A stretch of DNA of 64,000 nt from JAGVPT01 sp963717445 (GTDB taxonomy: Bacteria > Bacteroidota > Ignavibacteria > UBA10030 > UBA8401), in NCBI GenBank assembly GCA_963717445.1, contig OY970334.1:1426001-1490000 (forward strand). The letters run 5' to 3'. The position numbers were made by a program, and so were the translations under genes. This document shows, in pieces, positions 35,482-44,557 of this stretch. Under the pieces are notes generated by a model. It was not told where the DNA came from, did no database searches, and was given only the letters and a program-made list of their open reading frames with translations. Within the stretch, counting starts at the first letter, position 1. Every line of letters starts with the position of its first letter.

Positions 35482-36858
35482 TTATTGATATTGAAGAGTC
35501 CCAAGAGCCTTCTGAACGTCCAGTTTGCTACTCAGCACCTGGTACAATGCATTCGTATGATTAACCTGAGCTGCGCGCAGGTCGGTCTCGGCCGTAATAA
35601 CTTCGAGATACGTTTTCGTTCCTGCCCTGTATTGAAGCTCGATCGTTTCATAAACATCTTTTGCAAGCTCAAGATTTTCTTTCAAGACAAGGTAATTATT
35701 CAGATCGCTCTTGTAATTTGCGAGAGCTTGAGTAAATTCCGTATTGACGGAATTTTTGAGCGAGATGAAGTTATAATCAAAGCGCTCCAACTCTAATTGG
35801 GCTTCCTTGATTTCCTGGAAACGTTTTCCCCCCTCGAAAATTGGGATTGAAAGCTGCAGACCTACAAACGAGCTCGGATAATTCACGCTGTAAAGTTGCG
35901 GGTAGCCGTTGTTTTGGTAGTTGAGGCTGTAAGCGCCGTAGAATGTCAGTGATGGAAGAAAACTCCACTCATAATAGTCGAGATTATCTTCTTGCAGCCG
36001 TTTTTGCGTCTGTAGCGCTTGATACTCAATCCTGTTTTCGTAATGAACCGTTTGAGTGGTATCAAGCATCGCTTCGCGTTCCATTTGTCCGCCGTTGTAT
36101 GCGAGTTTCAATTCTGCAGTAGGAGGATAACCCATTTGTTCCTTCAAAGAGGCATATCGTGCTTTAAGAGATTCTTCGCTTTGTCTTCTCTCCGCCCTTG
36201 CATTATTGAGTAAAATAGTGGCCCTCTTGTAATCCGTTTTGTCAACGATACCCCCTTTATATTGATCGTAGGCATCCTTCAAACTTTGCTGCAAGCGCAC
36301 AATGTCTTCATCGACCAGGTCAATTTCTTCCTGTGTCACCAACACCGCATAAAACGCTTTGCTCACGGCCGCAACGACATCGATCTTATTGCTGATTGTT
36401 TGCTGCCCCGCACGGCGGCGGACGTCGTTTGCACTGCTGCTCGCCAATAGCACATCTCTATTAAAAATAGTTTGCGACAGAGAAAACTCGCCTGTTGACG
36501 CATTTTGCAACCCGACCTCGAGCGGAGGTTCGCCTTGGATGATGGACACCGGCAATTGAGAATTGTGCTGGATATAATAACTGAAGTTCAATTGTGGATA
36601 CCAATCGGCAAGCTTCCCTTGGATTGTTCTTTCGGTGATCTCTTCATCTAAAAGAGATTGCTCCACTGTCGGCTGATGTACAAGGGCGTATCGAACACAA
36701 TTCTGAAGCGTGGCCCGCCCCGACAACGAATCTGTTACGGCATACGTTTGAGCATGAGCGGGACAAAAAATAAGCACAAGAATGAAAAACATCAGGCCGA
36801 CCCTCCCCGTAATCTCCTCTGTTCCTTTCTTCCGTTGTATGACTGTGTAGTGGTTCAT
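35482..36858 (-). CDS. TolC-family outer-membrane efflux channel
   Basis: 458 residues with a signal segment (about 22-37, ending A-H-A-Q). Two repeated OEP halves with long coiled helices (for example L-K-D-A-Y-D-Q-Y-K-G-G near 195 and A-K-D-V-Y-E-T-I-E-L-Q-Y-R-A-G-T near 405) match the TolC channel fold. As the first gene of the operon it provides the exit duct for the RND pump. The 339-base region upstream (36859-37197) must contain the promoter; no regulator adjoins it. Confidence 0.93.
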   Translation of the reverse strand: MNHYTVIQRKKGTEEITGRVGLMFFILVLIFCPAHAQTYAVTDSLSGRATLQNCVRYALVHQPTVEQSLLDEEITERTIQGKLADWYPQLNFSYYIQHNSQLPVSIIQGEPPLEVGLQNASTGEFSLSQTIFNRDVLLASSSANDVRRRAGQQTISNKIDVVAAVSKAFYAVLVTQEEIDLVDEDIVRLQQSLKDAYDQYKGGIVDKTDYKRATILLNNARAERRQSEESLKARYASLKEQMGYPPTAELKLAYNGGQMEREAMLDTTQTVHYENRIEYQALQTQKRLQEDNLDYYEWSFLPSLTFYGAYSLNYQNNGYPQLYSVNYPSSFVGLQLSIPIFEGGKRFQEIKEAQLELERFDYNFISLKNSVNTEFTQALANYKSDLNNYLVLKENLELAKDVYETIELQYRAGTKTYLEVITAETDLRAAQVNHTNALYQVLSSKLDVQKALGTLQYQ

Positions 36859-37197
36859 GTCGAACTATCTATGAAATCGTCCTGTATTATGTAATTCTGT
36901 CTTCTGAGGTAACTGCGAAATGCTAGGCATGTCTCACATCAGACCGGCGGCTGTGAACGGGGCGTAAATCCGTAGGACATACGTAAGCAAGAGAACCCCT
37001 CTTTTTATTCCAACAAAAACTGCCATCCCCTCCCTTACATCATTTGCTTAAGGATATTTTGGCGTTGTTTATTACTTGGATTGGCAACGAGGTGTAATTT
37101 CGCGATTTTTATTGGGAAATTCAACTCATAAACTTCTTAAGAATCTACAACATCTTGCGACACCGGCAAGTGCCCCGTAAACATCGAAGCTCAACCG
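36859..37197. other. Intergenic region, 339 bases
   Basis: It lies between the efflux operon (leftward) and the 3' end of the minus-strand redox group. No gene, repeat or strong hairpin was seen. The efflux operon promoter should lie in the part near 36859. Confidence 0.5.
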
Positions 37198-37587
37198 TCA
37201 AACTAGCACTACGCTAATTATCGCTATCGCTCCCCCGATGAGAGCGGCGTAAAGCGTAATTTGATTTCCTCTCCTTTTATCCTTCGCCCTCGAAAATTCG
37301 TCGGTAACTTTTTGTGTCTGCCCGGTCGAACCAAAATTGTATACGCCCAAGCGGGCAAACCCGGAACAGAAATGAAAATATGCCTGCAAAAAACCGGAGG
37401 CCGACGTCGTCGCCGGAAGGAACACAAATAATCGCCACCACGGATTGACACCTATCCACACCAGTACGAGCAATAACGCAAAGGTGATGGCAAGTGCAGT
37501 CCAGCCAAGATTCCGCCGGCGGGCAATTTCATCGGTCCCGATATTGCAATCACCGGGAACATATTCAATTTGAGGCGCGGGTGTCAT
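37198..37587 (-). CDS. Small membrane protein of unknown function
   Basis: 129 residues. A short soluble N-terminus (I-E-Y-V-P-G-D-C-N-I-G) is followed by three hydrophobic segments at about 28-46, 50-70 and 108-127, and a G-F-A-R-L-G-V-Y-N-F-G block between the last two. The N-terminal Y-V-P-G-D-C-N-I-G-x-x-E-I-x-x-R-R pattern looks conserved, but I cannot attach a function. It is the last gene of the ArsR/FMN reductase/DoxX group (71-base gap). Confidence 0.6.
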   Translation of the reverse strand: MTPAPQIEYVPGDCNIGTDEIARRRNLGWTALAITFALLLVLVWIGVNPWWRLFVFLPATTSASGFLQAYFHFCSGFARLGVYNFGSTGQTQKVTDEFSRAKDKRRGNQITLYAALIGGAIAIISVVLV

Positions 37588-37658
37588 TCAGCACTTAAAC
37601 TCTCTAAAATAATTTTGGCCCGGCAAATTCATCGACGACTTGTGAGCCGGCCGCATAG

Positions 37659-38069
37659 TTATCTTCGTGTCAACGGAAACAGTTTCCATCGTCCGTAGGT
37701 CACGAAAGCCAACAGTAAAAGAAGAATCCCTGTCATAGGCAGAACGAAAAATTCTCCTCGAAAAATATGAAAAATATTGGCCAACAACATTATCAGCGTT
37801 AACCCTCCGGCGGCAAGGGTTGTGAGTTGAGGTTGAATGTTAAGAGCGCCCGGAAGAATAAGTCCTAGGGCGCCCAGCAATTCAGAGATCCCGATAAACC
37901 GGACTAATGGTACAGGGAGTGACGGTGCCCAGAAAATTGCAGGGGCAATCTCCTCAATTGGTTTAAATGTTTTCAGAAATCCAGCATTTAAATACAACAG
38001 TGCCAGCAATATTTGCAGAATCCACAACACGATATTCATTATCGATCTTTTCTGTGGTACCTGTTCCAT
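37659..38069 (-). CDS. DoxX-family membrane protein
   Basis: 136 residues from ATG 38069, which has AAGAGA just upstream. Four membrane helices follow in the DoxX arrangement (about 12-30, 47-66, 75-93, 104-123), with G-x-x-K-T-F-K-P near the end of helix 1. A longer frame to 38330 only adds residues translated from a repeat element and is rejected. DoxX proteins are linked to oxidative or thiol stress at the membrane. The gene belongs to the group with ArsR and the FMN reductase. Confidence 0.8.
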   Translation of the reverse strand: MEQVPQKRSIMNIVLWILQILLALLYLNAGFLKTFKPIEEIAPAIFWAPSLPVPLVRFIGISELLGALGLILPGALNIQPQLTTLAAGGLTLIMLLANIFHIFRGEFFVLPMTGILLLLLAFVTYGRWKLFPLTRR

Positions 38070-38204
38070 AATGTCTCTTTTGGAATGCCCGTTAATAAAT
38101 GGATTAGAACTTATTTTAAAAAATAATCGCGCAAAGTCGATGAAGAGATCATCTTTTTTTCCAAGCTGGTTTCGGCAGGATGGAGGCTCATTAGCAAATC
38201 TAAG

Positions 38205-38332
38205 AAATCGAGACTTCTGAATAATTTTAAAAGTATGGTTCACGCAAAGACGCAAAGTGGCAAAATGATTTAAAAACAGGGTCTTTGCGCCTTTGCGGCT
38301 TGGCGAGAGACATTTTTTCAGAAGCCTCAAAT
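38205..38332. repeat. 128-bp MITE, copy 1
   Basis: Terminal inverted repeats (AAATCGAGACTTCTGA at 38205 and the complement of ATTTGAGGCTTCTGAA ending at 38332) enclose a GCAAAGACGCAAAG...CTTTGCGCCTTTGCGG inner palindrome. A second 128-bp copy, inverted inside, is at 52880-53007. It lies in the 298-base gap between DoxX and the reductase, which has no gene. Confidence 0.75.
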
Positions 38333-38367
38333 CTATAATCTGTGCAACATTCGCGCAATCTGAGAAA

Positions 38368-38976
38368 TCATGTTAAACGCTTTTCTCTCGCCGCTTTTAG
38401 TGTTTTTGCAAGGTCCATCAATTCCTTGAAGAATGCTTCAACACGATCTCCGCGCATTCCTTCTCTCAAGGGCTTGAAGAGGTCCGGATTCACCGGGGCT
38501 TGCTCCTTCGCAACCGCCATATACACGTCGGAGGGGATATGGACTGCATTGCGTATCGGTATCATCCGAAGCTCAATAACGACCTGCCGTAATTGTTCTA
38601 CAGCGCGGGCTCCCAACGCACTCCCGTAACTTACGAACCCGACCGGCTTTTCATTCCATTCAGGAAACACCCAGTCGAGCGCATTTTTGAGAACGGCCGT
38701 GTATCCGTGATTATATTCGGGCGTAACAATGATGTAGCCGTCCGCCTCGCCGATCTTCGACGCCCACTTTTTCCCGAGCGCATTGGAATAGTTTCCTTTA
38801 TTCACCGCGGGGGATATCGGCTCGTCGTAAAACGGCAGAAGCCAATCGCGCAGATCGATGAGCTCGGCTTGTATCTCCTCTTTCTTTTTCAACTCGTCAT
38901 AAATATATCTTGCCGGTTTTTCGCTGAAACGATTTTGACGGGTGCTGCCGACAATAACTTGTATCGTAAGTGACAT
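38368..38976 (-). CDS. NAD(P)H-dependent FMN reductase
   Basis: 202 residues from ATG 38976; a longer reading from 38991 adds five residues. The flavodoxin-like fold starts I-V-G-S-T-R-Q-N-R, the phosphate-binding loop of FMN. T-P-E-Y-N-H-G-Y and G-S-A-L-G-A-R are the other flavin contacts of the SsuE/ArsH/azoreductase-like family. It probably reduces FMN or quinones with NADPH. It follows the ArsR gene by 37 bases and is therefore likely controlled by it. Confidence 0.88.
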   Translation of the reverse strand: MSLTIQVIVGSTRQNRFSEKPARYIYDELKKKEEIQAELIDLRDWLLPFYDEPISPAVNKGNYSNALGKKWASKIGEADGYIIVTPEYNHGYTAVLKNALDWVFPEWNEKPVGFVSYGSALGARAVEQLRQVVIELRMIPIRNAVHIPSDVYMAVAKEQAPVNPDLFKPLREGMRGDRVEAFFKELMDLAKTLKAAREKRLT

Positions 38977-39013
38977 TTTTTTTACTAACATTCCATTCGT
39001 GTTTGAGTAATGC

Positions 39014-39307
39014 CTAACGTTGTTTCCTTTTCTTTTTCACTTGGTCCGATAAATTTTTAAGAAGGCCGAGCAGGTATTCAGAATTGACGGAGTACAGCAC
39101 CTCCTGACCGCGTCGCTCATCGACAACTAAACCGCTCCCTCGAAGAGTTTTTAAGTGCTGTGAAACGGCCGGCTGAGAAAGCTTAACGATTGCGACCAAT
39201 TCGCCGACTGTCTTACGGCCTTTCAAAAGGGCTTCAAGAATCCGGTAACGGCTTTTGTTCCCGATGCCTTTGCCGAACTCATTAATTTCTTTGCATAAGT
39301 CTGTCAT
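39014..39307 (-). CDS. ArsR-family winged-helix repressor
   Basis: 97 residues. The winged helix has N-K-S-R-Y-R-I-L-E-A-L, the recognition helix S-Q-P-A-V-S-Q-H-L-K-T-L and a wing R-R-G-Q-E-V-L-Y. It has only one Cys (Cys5) and no C-V-C metal site on helix 3, so classical arsenic or cadmium sensing is unlikely; the signal is unknown. It is the first gene of a four-gene group. An imperfect inverted repeat directly upstream (39314-39341) is a likely autoregulatory operator. Confidence 0.88.
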   Translation of the reverse strand: MTDLCKEINEFGKGIGNKSRYRILEALLKGRKTVGELVAIVKLSQPAVSQHLKTLRGSGLVVDERRGQEVLYSVNSEYLLGLLKNLSDQVKKKRKQR

Positions 39308-39313
39308 ACAATG

Positions 39314-39341
39314 ATATTTGCATATTAGAATGTGCTTATAT
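39314..39341. promoter_or_regulatory. Candidate ArsR operator
   Basis: A 12-4-12 imperfect inverted repeat (ATATTTGCATAT and ATGTGCTTATAT, 9 of 12 positions symmetrical) starts 7 bases upstream of the ArsR start codon. Size and AT-rich form match ArsR/SmtB operators. The rest of the 370-base gap 39308-39677 has no gene. Confidence 0.5.
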
Positions 39342-39677
39342 TTAAGCTATCCGAAGATAGCAATTGTTCCGAATGTTGTCAAGAAAATAATTACCAACGT
39401 TGCATTGCAATTTCAATGAATACGGATCTATCAAGTACCGTCGATCCTCACGCAGGCAGCAAAAATACTACACGATGCTCCCTTTCCAGCCGCGGAAATG
39501 AAACTGCGCCACTGCGGAAATCAACGTGACCTTGATTATTCCCTTGCCACAGGCTACATTATTCAAACCTACAATCAATTCCGAGGCAAATCGTCAACAG
39601 GAAAGACAACGTTTCACTCCACCCAGTGTACCGTGCTGTATCTCATATTTCTGATCACGGATGAGGAAGGACTTTAC

Positions 39678-40451
39678 ATGAAATACTCTTATGAAGAATT
39701 AGCCAAGATGATCGACCATTCGTTATTGCATCCTACAATGACTGATAAGGAATTGGAAGACGGATGCAAAATCGCTGCGCACTATGGCGTGGCTTCAGTC
39801 TGCATAAAACCATACGCCGTCAAAAAGGCGGCTGAATTATTGAAAACGACGGGGGTGAAGGTTGGAGCGGTGATTGGATTCCCTCATGGCAATAGCGCGA
39901 CAGAGGTAAAAAGATATGAAACGGAAATCGCTTGCAACGACGGCGCGCAAGAAATCGATATGGTTATTAATATCGGCAAGGCGCTCAGCGAGGATTGGGA
40001 ATATGTAAGGGACGACATATCGGCGGTGTGTACCGAAGCGCATAAACACGGCGCGGCAGTGAAGGTGATCTTTGAGAACGATTATTTGGTGAAGGACAGC
40101 ACGAAGATCAAGCTCTGTAAGATATGTGAAAGCGCCGGCGCCGACTGGGTGAAGACATCGACAGGCTATGGCTTTGTTAAAGGAGAGGATGGGAAATATA
40201 GCTACAAAGGAGCGACAGAAAAGGACTTGAAGCTGATGCGCGAAAATGTTTCCAACAAGGTTGGCGTGAAAGCCGCCGGAGGCGTTCGCGATTTGGATGG
40301 ACTCATCCGCGTCCGCGAATTGGGGGCGACACGATGCGGCGCAACAGCGACGGTCCAGATGCTCGAAGAATACCGAAAGCGAGCGGAAGCAGAAAAACAA
40401 GGAAACACATACTCTGAGACCAAGGGAGCCATCGGCACCGGGGGATACTAG
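39678..40451 (+). CDS. deoC: Deoxyribose-phosphate aldolase
   Basis: 257 residues from ATG 39678, which has AGGAAGG seven bases upstream; a longer frame adds 60 residues with no similarity to the family. It cleaves 2-deoxyribose 5-phosphate to glyceraldehyde 3-phosphate and acetaldehyde. The Schiff-base Lys lies in V-K-T-S-T-G-Y-G and the second Lys in V-K-A-A-G-G-V-R. The stop codon TAG overlaps the left boundary of a MITE whose target TA is inside that stop, so the last codon or two may have been set by the insertion. Confidence 0.95.
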   Translation: MKYSYEELAKMIDHSLLHPTMTDKELEDGCKIAAHYGVASVCIKPYAVKKAAELLKTTGVKVGAVIGFPHGNSATEVKRYETEIACNDGAQEIDMVINIGKALSEDWEYVRDDISAVCTEAHKHGAAVKVIFENDYLVKDSTKIKLCKICESAGADWVKTSTGYGFVKGEDGKYSYKGATEKDLKLMRENVSNKVGVKAAGGVRDLDGLIRVRELGATRCGATATVQMLEEYRKRAEAEKQGNTYSETKGAIGTGGY

Positions 40452-40665
40452 AAGCCATCTCAAAAATGGTTTTCATGTAGAAAGCAGCCGTAAATGTCAT
40501 GCTGAGCGGAGCGAAGCATCCATGACATGGAAGCCTAGTAGAGTCAAGGTATGTCATTGTCATGGATTCTTCACCCCGTCTGAAAAGCGACGGGGTTCAG
40601 AATGACAATGATCTGTCAGTATTCCTTCAGAAGGACTTAATCAAGCGTTTTTGAGATAGCTTCTA
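40449..40665. mobile_element. 213-bp MITE with TA target duplication (IS630/Tc1-mariner type)
   Basis: The element spans 40451-40663 and is flanked by TA at 40449-40450 and 40664-40665. Its ends GAAGCCATCTCAAAAA and TTTTTGAGATAGCTTC are inverted repeats (one mismatch in 16). The inside has short GTCATGCTGAG...GAATGACA palindromes and no coding frame. TA flanks and TIRs are the signature of IS630/Tc1-mariner transposition; no transposase is present. Confidence 0.8.
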
Positions 40666-40725
40666 AAAGATATTGTTTGAAACGAATGAGATCAATTCTG
40701 CTTCACATCTCAAAAACGATATGGC

Positions 40726-41604
40726 ATGGAACGTACATCCACCGGAAATTTTGAAAAAATCAGCATCACCGCAAAATTTGTCGCCTACTGGAGACAGTAC
40801 ACCGATATCCCTTTCGCAAAAGATGTTGCCGAATATATTAACGCCAACAACTCCATTGAAACCTTTCTTAAAGACAACCAGATATCCCGCAATGAAATTC
40901 GCTGGTATGCTCCCCTTTTTGAGATCCGTTACAAAAGTATTGAGGAGTGTATTCGTAAAGAGAAGGCGACACAGATCCTTGAATTGGCCAGCGGGCTCTC
41001 ATGTCGCGGAATTACGATGACGCAACATCGGGATATCACCTATGTTGAAACGGACCTTGAGGAGTTAACGAACGAGAAGCGCAATCTCATCTCTATATTA
41101 AGTAAAAAATATCCGCTTACACCGCACGGTAAATTTCACTTGACTTCGGCTAACGCGCTGGATTCGCACGAGCTTCAATCCACGATTCAATATTTTCGGA
41201 AGGAGCGCCCCCTCGCCATCGTCACTGAAGGCTTACTCCCCTATTTAACGACACGCGAAATAACAATAGTCGCAAAGAATATCAGAGAGATCCTCGTGAA
41301 ATTCGGCGGGATTTGGATCACGCCGGATTTTTCGTTACAGGAAAATTACGGTCAGATACCCGCTCAACGGGCCCGAGTCCGAGACGTCATCGCGACGTTA
41401 ACCGGGCGACGGCTTCATAGCAGTGCGTTTGAAAATGAGGAACACTTGGCATCATTCTTTGAGGAATTGGAATTTCACACGGAAAAATTGTATCAGACAG
41501 ATTTGGTATCATCCGTTGTTTCCATTGACACTCTAAAATTGCCCCACGATATTTTGGAGAAACTGAAACATAGGCTGAGGCTTTGGGTTTTAACACCGGT
41601 GTAA
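40726..41604 (+). CDS. SAM-dependent methyltransferase, leucine carboxyl methyltransferase-like
   Basis: 292 residues. The SAM-binding motif I reads I-L-E-L-A-S-G-L-S-C-R-G, motif II Y-V-E-T-D-L, and the E-G-L-L-P-Y-L block is diagnostic of the LCMT/PPM family (Pfam PF04072). Members O-methylate carboxyl groups of proteins or small molecules. The bacterial substrate is unknown. It has no clear ribosome-binding site before ATG 40726, and the MITE lies 60 bases upstream, so its promoter may be altered or supplied by the element. Confidence 0.78.
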   Translation: MERTSTGNFEKISITAKFVAYWRQYTDIPFAKDVAEYINANNSIETFLKDNQISRNEIRWYAPLFEIRYKSIEECIRKEKATQILELASGLSCRGITMTQHRDITYVETDLEELTNEKRNLISILSKKYPLTPHGKFHLTSANALDSHELQSTIQYFRKERPLAIVTEGLLPYLTTREITIVAKNIREILVKFGGIWITPDFSLQENYGQIPAQRARVRDVIATLTGRRLHSSAFENEEHLASFFEELEFHTEKLYQTDLVSSVVSIDTLKLPHDILEKLKHRLRLWVLTPV

Positions 41605-41674
41605 ATAATAATAACACCGAGACTTATAAAAGCTGTGTGAAAAATTACGCCACAACGTTCAGAGCATTCCTGAA

Positions 41675-42595
41675 ATGGTTTCTCATGTGAAATTTTTCGT
41701 TACTCTCGCAGTGTGCTTCTTTCTCGTTAAAACCGCAGGCGCGCAATCGACGGACAGTTCTGCGCAAGAATGGAATTTCCATTTTCAACAGACGATCGTC
41801 GTTCAATACCATCCCGATTTCACGGCGAAGTATTCGGGGACAAACAGTTTGGACACGAGCGAAGGGGCTAAAACCTCGCTCACATCTGGGGATTGGTCGT
41901 GGAATTCGTTACGCCTCAGCCGGCTCTTCGCCTGTCGACTGCGATGGTTCCGACGGAAGCGAACCAATCCGTCATGGACATGAACCTTAATAAAGCCCAC
42001 TCTGAAACGATTGAGATCGAGCGCGATTACAGTCTCGGCACCTATCAAGGGGTCATCCGACTCCTTGGTTTCCACACGATGGCATGCATGGGAAATTATC
42101 AGCAAGCGCTGGAGCTTCTCCCCGGAGATATCAATATTGTGGAGACACGGGCATACGGTCGGAGCAAATACGGGTTTGGAGTGAATGTCGAACAGGCTTT
42201 AAGCGATAATGTCGGCATGATGTTCAGAGCAAGCTGGAACGATGGGCATAACGAGACATGGATGTTCACGGAGATCGATCAGGCCATTGGCGGAACTGTT
42301 GCGTTCGTTGGAAAAGGCTGGAAGCGTGACGGGGACTCTTTTGAGGTTGCAATGTTTATGAATGGCATCTCAGCAGACCATCGCGCTTATCTCAAAGCCG
42401 GCGTTATGGGTTCCTCATCGGCGACGGCAATTTGAATTACGCCCCGAATCTATTGCCGAGTTGTACTATTCTCTTCCGCTCCCCGCATACCACCTGCACA
42501 TCGCACCCGACTATCAGTTCATTCTCAACCCTGCCTATAATAAAGACCGCGGACCAGTGCATGTGTTCGCTGTTCGATTCCACCTGGAATTCTAA
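41675..42595 (+). pseudogene. Decayed OprB-like carbohydrate porin
   Basis: A signal peptide and N-terminal block (Q-E-W-N-F-H-F-Q, Q-Y-H-P-D-F-T-A-K-Y-S-G) run in one frame from 41675. The middle (A-L-R-L-S-T-A-M-V-P, Y-G-R-S-K-Y-G-F-G-V-N-V-E-Q-A-L) is in another frame, and the end (Y-Y-S-L, P-D-Y-Q-F-I-L-N-P-A-Y-N-K-D-R-G) returns to the first. These blocks are those of ~400-470 residue OprB-type carbohydrate-selective porins. A deletion near 41885 removes well over 100 codons, and single bases are missing near 42402 and 42443. The product cannot be functional. Confidence 0.8.
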
Positions 42596-42629
42596 ACAGC
42601 CGAACTCATCCGAGTTACAAAAAACTCAT

Positions 42630-44354
42630 CTACTTTTGTCTCGAGCGGTTTACCGGACCCGGTGCCTGCCTTACAGGTTGCTGCCTTTCAGGACGAGGTT
42701 GCGCCATTTGAGGCCGGGGAGCCGTCGGCTGAGGCTGCGGGCGCACAGTCGGTTGAGTCTCCTCCCAAACATTTCTCTGATATTCTTGAGCCTTGTGTAT
42801 CGTATTAAAATTGTACCCGGGCGATGATGCCGGCTGCCTTGAAGTGAACGTGGGTTCCGGTGCAGGCTTAACAATTCTCACAGGTTGTTGATGTGACGGC
42901 TCAGGTCTAAAATTCTGTTTATCTTCAATCGGCGATGCCGTCTCCCTTGGATTCGCAGTAACTTCGTGCACCGGCATCGAAATTCGAATCGCCGGTTGTC
43001 TTGTCGGTCGCTCTATCACGGTGGATGTATTTTGCTCGCCTTCTTCGGCAATGGTACGTTTTCTCGGCTCGCTATTCAGAGAAGGAAATTTAGAACTATT
43101 ATTCCGCAAATATTGCTCTCGCAACGCCGGGGAAACCGGTTTGCCTCCGTTTTGCTTTTGAACAGCAACGTCCAATGTGCCCGCCTGTTTTATTACTTCA
43201 GTTCTTTCCCTTTTATTGGCGGCAAAATCGTTCGGCAAATAATCTCTGTGTTGATGAATCCAAGCATGCACAATAGGAGAATTGCCGCTCCCCGATCGCT
43301 GCCGTCCTCCATAATGTTCGATGTACCTGTTACCGAGATTGGGATAACGGCGTAAATGTTCGGGGTAATAAAAATACCAGTCCGTGAAATAGCGCGAGGG
43401 AGAACCGATGATCACGATCTTTCCGGATCTATCATGATAAAATCCACAGTCGAACCAGTACGGATAAGGATACCAATAACTGTACGGATACCATGTGGGA
43501 TAGCCAAACCAATATGGATAGGGGTTGCATGTATAATTTTGCACGTAATCCGGGTCAGGCGCTGCATTCACTTCTTCCGGTGTGTATCCGTTTTCGGTTG
43601 CATAATCACTAGCGGCACTTTGTAAATCACTCGCTTCGTCCGGGTTATCATCGATACTATCTTTCCATGCTTCGGCATCCGCCGCGTTCTGCCTGGTCTC
43701 TACGAGATTGAGAGAGTCGGCTTTGTGTATCACTCCCTGCGGATTGCGTCTATAACGGTCTCCCACCCGCACGGTAAGGCCGAGATGATCATTCAAAAGG
43801 CTGATGATTTCAGGATACTGGATAAGCACCCTCAAAGCTTCTTGGGTTTCCGGGGGATAATCTGTGAGGATCTGATCAAAATCGCTGTCCGTTTTCGTCT
43901 GAATATCGTCCATCTTTTGAAGCACCGGGTAATATCCCATTCCATACTTCAACGCGGTTTCATGAATTTCAGCAGGATAATCCTTCAGAATAACGTTTAT
44001 CTGGTCTACAGATTCTTTGCCCTCTTGCACCAGCCTTGAAATCAACCCGGGATACCTGCTCAAATTCCAGAAATCTTCCTGTTCATTTTTAGAATAACTG
44101 CCGATCAGTGTAACGAATTGGTCGCTCGAATTCTTCTGTAAGCTTGCTATGCTTACTATCGCTGAAGGGTATTTGCAGACTTCAAAAATGCGAAGGCGGA
44201 TAGAGTCGGGGTACATCACCAACGCGTTAAGAGCCGCCGAATCCTCTTTTGCTAAATGTTTATGAGTCGGCACTTGTTCCTGCGCAATCATCGATCGCGA
44301 TCCGATTCCAAGAACAAGGATGCACAACATCCCGGCGAAAAGTTTTGTTTTCAT
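42630..44354 (-). CDS. Exported DUF3300-like protein with proline/glutamine-rich tail
   Basis: 574 residues. A signal peptide (1-24, ending M-I-A-Q-E) is followed by a helical region (35-200) with repeated Y-P-x-x-I and L-x-x-Y-P blocks reminiscent of DUF3300. A Tyr/Trp/Pro-rich segment follows (around 275-310, repeated Y-P-Y-W-F/Y-W-Y-P), then a low-complexity C-terminus rich in Pro, Gln and Arg (430-574). It is probably periplasmic or cell-surface; function unknown. It is monocistronic and convergent with the decayed porin. Confidence 0.65.
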   Translation of the reverse strand: MKTKLFAGMLCILVLGIGSRSMIAQEQVPTHKHLAKEDSAALNALVMYPDSIRLRIFEVCKYPSAIVSIASLQKNSSDQFVTLIGSYSKNEQEDFWNLSRYPGLISRLVQEGKESVDQINVILKDYPAEIHETALKYGMGYYPVLQKMDDIQTKTDSDFDQILTDYPPETQEALRVLIQYPEIISLLNDHLGLTVRVGDRYRRNPQGVIHKADSLNLVETRQNAADAEAWKDSIDDNPDEASDLQSAASDYATENGYTPEEVNAAPDPDYVQNYTCNPYPYWFGYPTWYPYSYWYPYPYWFDCGFYHDRSGKIVIIGSPSRYFTDWYFYYPEHLRRYPNLGNRYIEHYGGRQRSGSGNSPIVHAWIHQHRDYLPNDFAANKRERTEVIKQAGTLDVAVQKQNGGKPVSPALREQYLRNNSSKFPSLNSEPRKRTIAEEGEQNTSTVIERPTRQPAIRISMPVHEVTANPRETASPIEDKQNFRPEPSHQQPVRIVKPAPEPTFTSRQPASSPGYNFNTIHKAQEYQRNVWEETQPTVRPQPQPTAPRPQMAQPRPERQQPVRQAPGPVNRSRQK

Positions 44355-44466
44355 AATTTTTCCACAGGAGAATGTCAGAGTCGGTTATTAGTTGCTGCCA
44401 TATATACAATAGTACTTCAGAAAAGGATTAATTGCAAATAAAAGTAGTGGTACACTTTCGAAGTAA

Positions 44467-44557
44467 ATGTCATTCCGGCGAAAGCCGGTCGAAGACTCGA
44501 CTCGTTGAGAATCCATTCAATTAGGTCTGGATGCCCGCTTTCGCGGGCATGACAATT
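44467..44557. repeat. ~90-bp repeat, partial inverted relative of copies A/B
   Basis: The ends TGTCATTCC and GGCATGACA form an inverted repeat. A 31-base internal stretch (about 44486-44516, starting CCGGTCGAAGACTCG) is the reverse complement of the centre of the repeats at 27293 and 30778. The surrounding gap 44355-44681 (327 bases) has no gene. Confidence 0.65.

Noticed and set aside
38070..38330. 87-residue N-terminal extension of the DoxX gene
   Set aside because: Its first part is a translation of the 128-bp MITE, and the ATG at 38069 has a ribosome-binding site and the first helix.
39498..39677. 60-residue N-terminal extension of deoC
   Set aside because: DeoC proteins start at M-x-Y-S-Y-E-E-L-A-K-like sequences, and the ATG at 39678 has AGGAAGG seven bases upstream.
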